15,529 bases of DNA from an uncultured Acetatifactor sp. (GTDB taxonomy: Bacteria; Bacillota; Clostridia; Lachnospirales; Lachnospiraceae), in NCBI GenBank assembly GCA_910586775.1, contig CAJUJN010000094.1, positions 1-15,529 on the forward strand, written 5' to 3'. A model generated the notes under the pieces. The model had not been told where the DNA came from, did no database searches, and saw only the letters and a list, made by a program, of their open reading frames with translations. The position numbers and the translations under genes were made by a program. Positions 6,997 to 13,774 of this stretch are shown here, in pieces. Numbering within the stretch: the first letter of the stretch is position 1; every line of letters starts with the position of its first letter.

Positions 6997-7631
6997 TTTA
7001 TAAGGAATTCACTGTTTTCTGTAAATGTATTGATAAAAAGCTGATACTTATAGCGGCAGCCTTTTCTCTTCTGCTGCTGTGCAAAGCCGGTTATTACGGG
7101 GGGCTGATGGCCTCCGTCCTGCTGGCCATGACCGTGGGCATGCAGAATGTCATGAGCTTCGTCAGCGACGACAAGGCCCGCTGGCAGAAATATCAGATGG
7201 CCCTGCCCATGAGCGACATGTCGGTGGTGGCCAGCAAGTATATCTCCGTGCTTTGCACCCTGGGCATCAGCCTTTTGGGCGCCGGGGCGCTGAACCTGGC
7301 CTCCTCGGTGCTGTACCGGAACTTTGACCCTGTCGTCTGGGGCCTGGGAGCCTTCGCGGCGGTGTTCCTCCCGCTGATGTGGACGGGGGTGTGTCTGCCG
7401 CTGACCTATTGGTTCGGGGTGCAGTCCGCACAGGTCATGGGGATGCTCATCGTGGTTCCGGTATTTTATTTCATCAAATACTTCGAGGACGGCTCCGGGT
7501 TCTCCGCGATGGCGGCTTCCCTCTCCTCCTATCTCTTCCTGGCGGGGGCTGTGACAGTCGCGGCTTTCGGGGTATCCCTGCTGATCAGCGCGTCGGGATA
7601 TGCCAGGCGGAGGGAGCAGCTGCGTCAATAG
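6984..7631 (+). CDS. ABC-2 type transporter permease
   Basis: The 215-residue product is the membrane subunit that pairs with the ATPase encoded just upstream. It begins MRGLIYKEF, a cytoplasmic N-terminal motif common in ABC-2 permeases that follow a YtrB-like ATPase, then shows about six hydrophobic segments (for example LILIAAAFSLLLL, GGLMASVLLAMTVGM, YISVLCTLGISLLGAG, VVWGLGAFAAVFLPLMW, VMGMLIVVPVFYF, LFLAGAVTVAAFGVSLLI). The segment SDDKARWQKYQMALPMSDMSV is the conserved cytoplasmic loop seen in this family. The start ATG at 6984 follows AAGGAGGGG, lies inside the end of the ATPase gene, and gives a protein of normal length. It is probably the last gene of the operon. Confidence 0.9.
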   Translation: MRGLIYKEFTVFCKCIDKKLILIAAAFSLLLLCKAGYYGGLMASVLLAMTVGMQNVMSFVSDDKARWQKYQMALPMSDMSVVASKYISVLCTLGISLLGAGALNLASSVLYRNFDPVVWGLGAFAAVFLPLMWTGVCLPLTYWFGVQSAQVMGMLIVVPVFYFIKYFEDGSGFSAMAASLSSYLFLAGAVTVAAFGVSLLISASGYARRREQLRQ

Positions 7632-7695
7632 CTGTTCCCCCCGGCTGATTGTCGAAGTGTCAGCAAGAGAGTCTGTCATCCTCCCTTCTCCGTCA

Positions 7696-7826
7696 ATAGC
7701 CTCTCGGAATCTTCAGACCGCTTATCACGCGGCTTCCCGGAAACCGTTTTGCCGATTTCCCCGCTTTTTCTGCCGCCTGGTTTCTCAGCAGCCTGATTTT
7801 GCCTGTCTGAAATTCCGAGAGCCTAT
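7696..7826. repeat. 131-bp element bounded by long imperfect inverted repeats
   Basis: The arm at 7696-7718 and the arm at 7805-7826 are inverted copies of each other over 22 bp with one mismatch and one single-base bulge. The core CTCTCGGAAT is shared, followed by TTCAGAC. The interior is about 86 bp, with a small CCGC/GCGG stem. The size and form resemble a MITE-like non-autonomous element or a very long hairpin between two convergent operons (permease on plus, FtsX operon on minus). No T-run follows either arm. No target-site duplication was established. Confidence 0.5.
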
Positions 7827-8001
7827 GTCATACGGTCAATGGCCCGGTTATAGGATTTACCTTTGCCCGAAAGTCCTTTGACCAAGGCTTGTCCTTGTTC
7901 AGCCAGGGTCTTCAAATCCGTTCCCGGGAAAGCGCTTGGACAGTCGGGTTTTCGTCTGCTCCATAGGCGCAGGCCAGTCTCTCAATCAGTCTATCCGTCT
8001 C
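7823..8001 (-). pseudogene. Frameshifted remnant of an unrecognised gene downstream of the FtsX operon
   Basis: Directly after the stop codon of the FtsX-like gene the minus strand reads as plausible protein in one frame (TDRLIERLACAYGADENPTV, then QALSRERI and a TGA). It then continues in another frame (LKTLAEQGQALVKGLSGKGK, then SYNRAIDRMT and a TAG at 7823-7825). Adding one base near 7910 would join the two parts. The stop lies inside the right arm of the inverted repeat at 7696-7826, and the same frame stays open beyond it for another 48 codons or so. I do not recognise the family; the composition resembles small accessory proteins of mobile elements, which is only an impression. Confidence 0.35.
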
Positions 8002-10369
8002 CTATTCGCTCACCATCTGCTTTACAAATACTGCGTTGATCGTTTTTACAATTGCAAATGTACCCAAGAACATACAGATTGGAAGCAGCACAAAACTCAC
8101 AGTCATTCCTGTCAGCGAATTCGCAAATGGAAATTCCGCAATCCCAAGCAAGCGGGCATATGGGGTCAGCAAATCAGGAATCACAAATACCCCCAGCATA
8201 AGTCCCAGGCTATTTCCCGCAAGAGCCAAAAGGCAATTCCTCCACGAATGGATCTTCAATATCTGCCAGGATGTCATCCCAATGGCTTTCAGCAAACCTA
8301 TGAGACGCTGTTCCCGCCGGACCAGAATAAAGGTCAGATTGACAGCAGTCAGGATTGTAACAAGAAGCAGAAACGTTAAAACTGTTCCGACAGCGGGCCT
8401 CAGAACGCCTGTCATATTTTCTCCATTTGACTTTGACGCTATGAAGGAAAACTTTCCGCCATATTTCTCAGATAATTCCTTCTCGTATTCCCATTTATCG
8501 GTTCCGTCTGAGAGGACGAGCATATAGTCTCCGTATGAGCCGTCGGCCCTTGCGAATTGGTCTAAATCATCCGTAACCATCCGTATGATATTTCCGTAAT
8601 TGGAAAGTGTCTGGAAAATTCCTGTGATCTCGTACTCTGCCTTTTTTCCGTTCACTGCCAGTTCTATCTTCTCTCCAACCTCCAGTCCATATTCCCTGGC
8701 CAGCGTCAGCCCGATACCGACCTCATTTTCCTGCTGAGGCCGTCTGCCATACAGGGTCCGGTCTTCTACTTCATCATTCCAAGGCAGCTCGTAGACTTCC
8801 GCCGGAGCACTTTGCCAGGCAGCTCCGGGAGCGGGCTTATACTGTGCGGTTACCTTATTGACCCCGTAGGTGAACGCTACCCTTGAATCGTTCTGCAGTT
8901 CGGGTAATATGCCGCTCACCGGCGTATCTTCCAATGCCGTGATATAAATATCCGTTTTGATAAACCCCCATATCTCCGGTTCCTGATCGATATTTTGGAC
9001 TGCGTTCAGGCAGCCCAGGCCGATTACAGTAAGGCTGCCAAGTATGAGAGACACACCGGCTATATACGCATATTGCAGCTTTTTATTTTGCATTCCCCTG
9101 ATGGCATAATACAGTTCAAAGGAGACCCTTCCATGATAATATGTGCCTGGGGGCTTCCTCGGCCCCTGATTCTTTGACGGCCATGTGCTCGTTCTGACTG
9201 CGTAAGAAGCATTCAGTCTTCGGACTTTGAAGACGGCGCAGCAGCAGATTGCCATAACAGCGGCCAGTACGATACACCCCGCAAGGAGCTGATAACCGCC
9301 TGTTCCGGTAAATGTGACCGTATAGATTCCGATATCTTCGAGGACTTTTGTGATAATGCCCCTGCTCAGCCAGCCGCCAAGAACACTGCCTGACACCGCC
9401 CCCGCAAAACCGATCGCCCCATAGCAAAATAAATAAATACCAACGATCTGCATTCCCGTCATGCCCAATGACTTACAGATGCCAATATTCCTGACATCCT
9501 CATCCATGTCGCTCTTGACCAGAAATAAAGTCAGTACGGCAATCATACCCGCGAGGACCACGCTTACAAAGGACAGCGCCGCCCCCCACCATCTGATAAG
9601 CCGCCGTATATCCGCTTCTGATGCGCTCATAAGTATACAGCGTATCGCCCAAGGGCAGTTTGAAATACTCTTCTGCGTCATGGATAAAATTCTGCTCCAT
9701 CTGGCGGCTGTATTCCTCAAATCTGATCTCCAGGTAACTTACTGTGTTGTTCTCAGCCAAAGGGAATTCGGAAAGCCTGCCGGAGCCGCACCACATCCGG
9801 TACACGTTGGTACTGCTGCTGCCAAAAACAGGGTCCGCAACGATTTTTGCAACACTTACTGTCACAGCTTTATCCGCTAATTGCAGAGAAACGCTGTCCC
9901 CCACGGCCAGGCCAAGGATATTGGCAATCTTTGTTGTGATCCAGATTTCATTCTTGCCGGGCATATCCGGTTCTTCGCCGTTCAGCATTTTGGGCGAAAG
10001 CATATCGCTGTTGATCCTTTCGGGAAGTTCCAGCAGAATGCCATTGCTCAGCCTTGTTCCGTCCTTTTCTATGTAATCAATGGTTTTTGTGTTTTCTGTT
10101 ATCTGATACAAAAGCCCTTTCTGGCCGTCCAGATATTGCCTGACAGCGTCCGGCAAGATTACCTCGCCGCTCCACAGGCAGCAGATCTGCGGTCCGTCCA
10201 TTTCCTCATAGGCCCTGTCGAACACCGTATCCAGTTCTTTCAGCAAAATCAGGGCATTGACCAGCAGCGCCGCAGTCAGTAAGATACAGATTCCCAGAAA
10301 CAAATTCGGGACCTTTTTCCTTCTCAGCTTCGCCAGGGCGCACGTAAAACTTGCTTTCAACGTTACCAC
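8002..10369 (-). pseudogene. FtsX-like ABC exporter permease, interrupted by a single-base frameshift
   Basis: Two adjacent frames make one protein of about 788 residues, the permease of a MacB/FtsX-type exporter. The first part begins TLKASFTCALAKLRRKKVPN, has a transmembrane segment near residues 20-45, then a large extracellular domain up to YTYERIRSGYTAAYQMVG. The second part continues ALSFVSVVLAGMIAVLTLFL, shows two more N-terminal-half membrane segments, a second extracellular domain and a C-terminal FtsX triple-membrane domain ending near 8002. The break is in a run of six G on the minus strand (C6 at 9582-9587); five G would give an uninterrupted frame. As written, translation stops at 9500. 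The start is GTG at 10369 (7-bp overlap with the ATPase gene) or TTG at 10360, which fits the ribosome site better. It could be a real null allele, a slippage-variable tract or a sequencing error. Confidence 0.85.
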
Positions 10370-11136
10370 CCCCTCTTCTGCAGAAAGCGCATGAGTTCCT
10401 CTTCCCGATGTCCCACAGGACAGGAGCCGTCATCCGTAAATTTCAGTTCGCCCGCAGCCCGGCCATCCTTGATATAGACCACCCGTCCCCCTCTGACAGC
10501 AACCTTGACATCATGCGTGACCAAAAGAATCGTCTGCCCGTTTCTGTTCAATTCATCCAGCAAGTCCATGACGATGACTGACTGCGCCGAATTCAAACTT
10601 CCCGTTGGTTCATCACACAGCAAAAGCGGCGGCCTGTTGATAACCGCGCGCAAAATCGCGGCTCTTTGCTGCTGTCCGCCCGACAGCTGCGAAGGATACT
10701 TTTGGATATGCTCCTTCAGACCAAACTGCCCGCATAGGTTTAAGATGGTATCCTTCATGGAATCCTTTGCTTTTTGATTCCCTCCCAGCAGCACCGGCAT
10801 CATGATATTTTCATAAACCGTAAGGTCAGGAATCAGGCATTGCTGCTGAAAAACGATTCCTATGTTCGTCCGCCTGAACACTGCCTTTTCCGTTTCGCTC
10901 ATCTGGCTGAAATCCGCCGTTTGACCGGATTGGGTATACTGTATCGACCCGCTGTCGAAATGATCGATACCGGCGAGCAAGTGCAGCAGGCTGGTTTTTC
11001 CGGATCCGGACGCTCCCATGATCATGACAAATTCGCCTTTGCCGACTTGCAGATTCACATTGTCAACAACTTTGTTTTCTATCGATTCTTCCTGATATTT
11101 TTTGGTCAGGGCTTTGACCTCCAACAGCTTTTCCAT
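10363..11136 (-). CDS. ABC transporter ATP-binding protein (MacB/LolD type)
   Basis: This is the 257-residue ATPase that should drive the adjacent FtsX-like permease. Walker A is GASGSGKT (41-48), the Q-loop glutamine is at about 97 (IGIVFQQ), the signature LSGGQ is at 151-155, Walker B ends LLLCDEPTG with D175/E176, and the switch histidine lies in LLVTHD. This is the pattern of the MacB/LolD branch, whose members power mechanotransmission-type FtsX permeases for export of peptides, antibiotics or lipoproteins. The C-terminal tail of about 25 residues is family-typical. The ribosome site AAAGGAG lies 7 bp before the ATG at 11136. The gene starts 24 bp after the XRE regulator gene and overlaps the permease gene by up to 7 bp, so the three are one operon. 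Confidence 0.95.
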   Translation of the reverse strand: MEKLLEVKALTKKYQEESIENKVVDNVNLQVGKGEFVMIMGASGSGKTSLLHLLAGIDHFDSGSIQYTQSGQTADFSQMSETEKAVFRRTNIGIVFQQQCLIPDLTVYENIMMPVLLGGNQKAKDSMKDTILNLCGQFGLKEHIQKYPSQLSGGQQQRAAILRAVINRPPLLLCDEPTGSLNSAQSVIVMDLLDELNRNGQTILLVTHDVKVAVRGGRVVYIKDGRAAGELKFTDDGSCPVGHREEELMRFLQKRGW

Positions 11137-11160
11137 GTTTTTACTCCTTTCGCTGTTTTT

Positions 11161-11925
11161 TCAGGCATTTCGGAGCATTCGAATTATCCGGAACGCCAGG
11201 ATCACATAGACGGTCTTTATGATTGCGGTATAGAGCAACGCGAGGATGATTTGCGCAAAAGAACGCCAAACCAAGCTGAAATCATCCATATAGTTGAGCA
11301 GAGAGAACGCTCCTAACAGCGCGATCAGGCATCCCAATGTCAAGGTCAAGGCGCCGGCATATCTGACAGCCTGAACGGCCAGCTCCATTTCTTCCTTTGA
11401 CAGACGCTTTCCAGGCAGACACATTTTCCAGGCGTTCCTATAGTCATGAAACCAGCCGGAAACGGATATGATTGCCAGTTTCAAACCCAGCAGATAAAAC
11501 ACTGTCGGCAAGTCAATCATATCAACCATGCTCCCCTCCCGCAGTGAAGCAGCAAACAGAATCAAAAGGGCCAGACCACTCAGCGAGATACCTGTAATCG
11601 TACCGATGCTTCTGCTCCTGCTTCTTTTGTCCATTTCGTTCAATTCACTGACCAGTCCGACAATATTGCTCTCGGTTTTTTTCGCATATTCTTCAGGAGG
11701 GAGCTCCTTTGGTAAAAATTCCTCCCCCGCAAGGAGCTCGTTTATATCGACCTCCAGAGCGGAGCCAAGTTCCAGAAGAAGCGACGCGTCCGGCAATCTA
11801 TACCCGTTTTCCCACTTGGATACCGTCTTATCTGTCACATTGAGCTGGTCCGCCAACTGCTTCTGCGTCAGGCCCTGCTTTTTCCTCCTGTCCGAAATGA
11901 ATTTCCCGATTTTGGCTTGATCCAT
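11161..11925 (-). CDS. XRE-family regulator with C-terminal membrane segments
   Basis: The 254-residue protein has an N-terminal XRE/Cro helix-turn-helix (about 6-60): IGKFISDRRKKQGLTQKQLA, then VTDKTVSKWENGYRLPDASL. After a charged linker containing DKRSRSRS, it has about four hydrophobic segments (near 108-125, 135-155, 188-210 and 220-250), so the DNA-binding domain is probably tethered to the inner face of the membrane. Such regulators in Firmicutes often sit beside ABC exporters, which suggests direct sensing of membrane or envelope state. It is the first gene of the operon with the ATPase and FtsX-like permease. AGGGAGG (11934-11940) lies 8 bp before the ATG. Repeated GGAGAAT/TCTCC sequences at 12029-12055 upstream are candidate binding sites. 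Confidence 0.88.
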   Translation of the reverse strand: MDQAKIGKFISDRRKKQGLTQKQLADQLNVTDKTVSKWENGYRLPDASLLLELGSALEVDINELLAGEEFLPKELPPEEYAKKTESNIVGLVSELNEMDKRSRSRSIGTITGISLSGLALLILFAASLREGSMVDMIDLPTVFYLLGLKLAIISVSGWFHDYRNAWKMCLPGKRLSKEEMELAVQAVRYAGALTLTLGCLIALLGAFSLLNYMDDFSLVWRSFAQIILALLYTAIIKTVYVILAFRIIRMLRNA

Positions 11926-11990
11926 TATCTTGACCTCCCTTTACATACAGCGGGCAATATCATTCTTGCCTTGAAACACCACATTGAAAG

Positions 11991-12018
11991 TGTATATCCT
12001 TGTGAACACTAAATGCAA
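11991..12018 (-). promoter_or_regulatory. Candidate promoter of the XRE-ABC-FtsX operon
   Basis: Read on the minus strand, TTGCAT (12013-12018), a 16-bp spacer and TATACA (11991-11996) form a moderate sigma-A promoter about 65 bp upstream of the XRE start codon. Both boxes deviate from consensus, so activation or another start is possible. Confidence 0.45.
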
Positions 12019-12028
12019 CCCCCAGGCC

Positions 12029-12055
12029 GGAGAATGGCTCTCCAATTTGGAGAAT
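12029..12055. promoter_or_regulatory. Operator-like triple repeat upstream of the XRE promoter
   Basis: GGAGAAT occurs at 12029-12035 and again at 12049-12055, exactly 20 bp apart. Between them lies TCTCCAA-T-TTGGAGA (12039-12053), a perfect 7-bp inverted repeat. GGAGA-ATGGC-TCTCC (12029-12043) is a second overlapping inverted repeat. The cluster lies just upstream of the candidate -35 box. Binding by the XRE protein is inferred from position and two-turn spacing. Confidence 0.5.
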
Positions 12056-12138
12056 TCCATAAAATCAACCGGTTTCTCCTGTCGTTTTGGGCAAAACAGC
12101 TGTATATAGCTAAAATATCAATCATCCTGCCAAAGCCA

Positions 12139-12184
12139 ATAAGGAGGCAGGGAGTAGTTGAAAAAGCACCCCCTGCCTCCTTAT
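12139..12184. terminator. Perfect 14-bp stem hairpin, terminator-like but without a T-run
   Basis: ATAAGGAGGCAGGG (12139-12152) and CCCTGCCTCCTTAT (12171-12184) are perfect inverted copies with an 18-nt spacer. It lies 8 bp past the stop of the small minus-strand ORF and upstream of the XRE operon, so it could end transcription of the former. Neither side has a proper U-tract. On the plus strand the left arm contains AAGGAGG, a perfect Shine-Dalgarno that the stem would hide, though no good reading frame follows. Confidence 0.5.
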
Positions 12185-12191
12185 AGCCGAT

Positions 12192-12428
12192 TCAATTGAA
12201 CGAAGTATCATTTACTATAGCCGGAAAATCCTCTATGCAAATGGCCGTTTCTTTTTTCTCTATGAGCTTCAAAATCACTTTTTCCTCATCACCAATTCTA
12301 GCGTTGCCAATTTGTTTCAATGCCCACTCGGTCGGGTTTTCGGAGAAAAGACTTTCCGTGCATATTTGTCTAACCGCATACTTGCCGTTTTGAAAAATGA
12401 GTACACCTTCTTTGACTAACGCCGACAA
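12192..12428 (-). CDS. Small uncharacterised ORF, possibly a C-terminal remnant
   Basis: A 78-codon frame can start at a TTG at 12428; four codons further upstream there is an in-frame stop, and no ATG or good ribosome site is present. The product begins SALVKEGVLIFQNGKYAVRQ and is mixed charged with no membrane segment. The opening reads like the last strands of a winged-helix domain, which suggests the C-terminal end of a larger protein whose 5' part was lost. I do not recognise the family. It is followed after 8 bp by the perfect hairpin at 12139-12184. Confidence 0.35.
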   Translation of the reverse strand: MSALVKEGVLIFQNGKYAVRQICTESLFSENPTEWALKQIGNARIGDEEKVILKLIEKKETAICIEDFPAIVNDTSFN

Positions 12429-12580
12429 CAGCGTATCTCAATCAGATGAGTCAAGTGCAGCTAACTCATCACACCAGGAAGAAGTTTTTCGCTGTCGCTT
12501 TTCCTTCATTCCGCTATCAGGTTATCACTTGACTATTTAAGTGTCAAGACAGCTTTTCGGTTCATTGTACTCTATTTCTG

Positions 12581-12997
12581 CTATAGTTCCAACACAATCA
12601 GGGCATTAGCTGGTAATCTGCTTTCCGACAGAGTCCAAATTTTCCGAATGGCATGTTTTGCAAACACATGGCTGCTCATCGTATCCCACTCCGCCAGCCG
12701 AACAATCTCCGCTGTGTTGCTTATGAAGTCAAGCTGAATCTCGCCCCACTTGCCGTCGCAGTCTGCCTGATACTCGTAGACTGCGGCGGCGATTTTCTTT
12801 TTTGCCCGCTTCACCGATTTTCGTTTGAAGCGGACGGCGTGGAGCGTACCGGTCTCCACCAACAGGACAGTCAATTTCTCCACCGCCCGCCGATACGCTC
12901 TCTCCGCGCCGCTGGCGGTACTGCCCTCAAACTTACCGCCAGTGAGGAACTCACCCCTACCCTGTTGCGGGAGTTTGTGGAGAAAATCGTAATCCAC
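12581..12997 (-). CDS. Uncharacterised mobile-element-type protein with doubtful 5' end
   Basis: The frame is open for 138 codons from an ATG at 12997, but its first 20-25 codons are antisense to the recombinase remnant on the plus strand and are unlikely to be native. The convincing part starts near AERAYRRAVEKL; a GTG at 12883 would give a 100-residue protein. This contains TGTLHAVRFKRKSVKRAKKK, then YEYQADCDGKWGEIQLDFIS and WDTMSSHVFAKHAIRKIWTL, a compact basic cytoplasmic protein without membrane segments. I cannot name the family. Its position against a recombinase scar suggests it came with an integrative element; that is inference. Confidence 0.45.
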   Translation of the reverse strand: MDYDFLHKLPQQGRGEFLTGGKFEGSTASGAERAYRRAVEKLTVLLVETGTLHAVRFKRKSVKRAKKKIAAAVYEYQADCDGKWGEIQLDFISNTAEIVRLAEWDTMSSHVFAKHAIRKIWTLSESRLPANALIVLEL

Positions 12998-13096
12998 GAA
13001 TCGGAAGCCCTTGACGGGAAACGCCGGGGGAAACTCCGCAGACAGGAAATCGAAATCTATTATTCTTTTGTCGGCAAGGTAGAACTGCCCGACTAA
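12932..13096 (+). pseudogene. C-terminal remnant of a large serine recombinase
   Basis: The last 54 codons of a plus-strand frame read LTASEELTPTLLREFVEKIV, IHESEALDGKRR and EIEIYYSFVGKVELPD, then a stop. This is the typical C-terminus of the large serine recombinases (TndX/TnpX-like) that move conjugative and mobilisable elements in Firmicutes: the pattern is LT..LLREFVEKIVVHE followed by a basic linker and the I.IYY.F(V/I)G motif. The catalytic and zinc-ribbon parts are absent, and upstream of about 12930 the DNA codes for something else on the other strand. It is therefore a scar left by deletion or recombination, not an active gene. Confidence 0.7.
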
Positions 13097-13217
13097 AGCC
13101 CGACCCGTCTGGCAGTCAGCCGGACAGGGAACGGCAAATTTTTTACACTTCTTTTACTTCTTTATCTCACATGAGCAAAAAGCCCGGGAATACAAGGAAA
13201 ACAACTTTAAACTCATA

Positions 13218-13658
13218 TCAGTTATTTGTAGACACTTCCTTATGATAGTCAGAAATGATATTTTCAAACGTGATATTCTTTAGGCTTTCACATAAATCAT
13301 TGCTGATTTTCTGATAAGAACAATCCAATACATTGTGTATGATTTTCCCTATGGGACATAACGGTGAGGGCAATGGGTGAAGTCCGATAAGCTTAGAAGC
13401 GAAGTTCGGTTCTATTGCCTTGCATATGCGGTATAATGTTATTTCATCTGGCAGACAATTCAATGTCGTACCACCTGTACCGAATTTAACAGATATTATG
13501 CCATCTTTTTTCAACGAGCTTATGATTTTTCGGATTGTAACAGGGTTGACTCCGGTAGATAACGCTAAAAGGTCACTGGTTACTTTTTGCCTATCTCCAT
13601 ATTCGAAAATAAAAATAAGGCAATGAATGGCAACGGAACATTTTGTACTGATATGCAT
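13218..13658 (-). CDS. Rrf2 family transcriptional regulator, YwnA-like
   Basis: The start is placed at ATG 13658 because AAAGGAG lies 7 bp upstream; an in-frame earlier start at 13691 would overlap the -10 box. The 146-residue protein begins MHISTKCSVAIHCLIFIFEY, followed by the winged helix-turn-helix (LALSTGVNPVTIRKIISSLK, ISVKFGTGGTTL) and the helical dimer region. It has HPLPSPLCPIGKII, typical of the YwnA-like branch, and lacks the C-X5-C-X5-C iron-sulfur pattern of IscR or NsrR. It is divergent from the EFR1-type gene, with promoters and repeated sequence between them, so it most likely represses both itself and the neighbour in response to a redox or thiol signal. The signal is unknown. 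Confidence 0.9.
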   Translation of the reverse strand: MHISTKCSVAIHCLIFIFEYGDRQKVTSDLLALSTGVNPVTIRKIISSLKKDGIISVKFGTGGTTLNCLPDEITLYRICKAIEPNFASKLIGLHPLPSPLCPIGKIIHNVLDCSYQKISNDLCESLKNITFENIISDYHKEVSTNN

Positions 13659-13681
13659 GGCGTTTCTCCTTTCTTTTTGAG

Positions 13682-13710
13682 ATTGTACCATATATCCGCG
13701 TTGGTGTAAA
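13682..13710 (-). promoter_or_regulatory. Promoter of the Rrf2 gene
   Basis: On the minus strand TTTACA (13705-13710), 17 bp and TACAAT (13682-13687) form a near-consensus promoter. The -35 box is inside the TTGGTGTAAA repeat, so a protein bound there would block it. Confidence 0.7.
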
Positions 13711-13752
13711 TCTTGACATCACACCAAAAGATTGCTACAATGGTGTAAATCT
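13701..13752. promoter_or_regulatory. Repeated operator-like sequence shared by the divergent promoters
   Basis: TGGTGTAAATCT occurs as an exact 12-bp direct repeat at 13702-13713 and 13741-13752. TTGGTGT (13701-13707) also pairs with ACACCAA (13721-13727) as a perfect 7-bp inverted repeat. The first copy covers the Rrf2 -35 box and abuts the -35 box of the plus-strand gene; the second covers the plus-strand transcription start. This is the expected layout for a repressor acting on both directions. Confidence 0.65.
13713..13741 (+). promoter_or_regulatory. Promoter of the EFR1-type gene
   Basis: TTGACA (13713-13718), exactly 17 bp, then TACAAT (13736-13741). It is followed by AGGAGG (13762-13767) 7 bp before the ATG at 13775. 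It is a strong promoter that would need repression to be off. Confidence 0.8.
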
Positions 13753-13774
13753 AAAAATTACAGGAGGCACAGAT

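Noticed and set aside
9500..9585. Programmed ribosomal frameshift as explanation for the split permease
   Set aside because: The needed change is +1 at a G run, without the usual slippery heptamer, slow stop codon or clear downstream structure; a plain indel is simpler.
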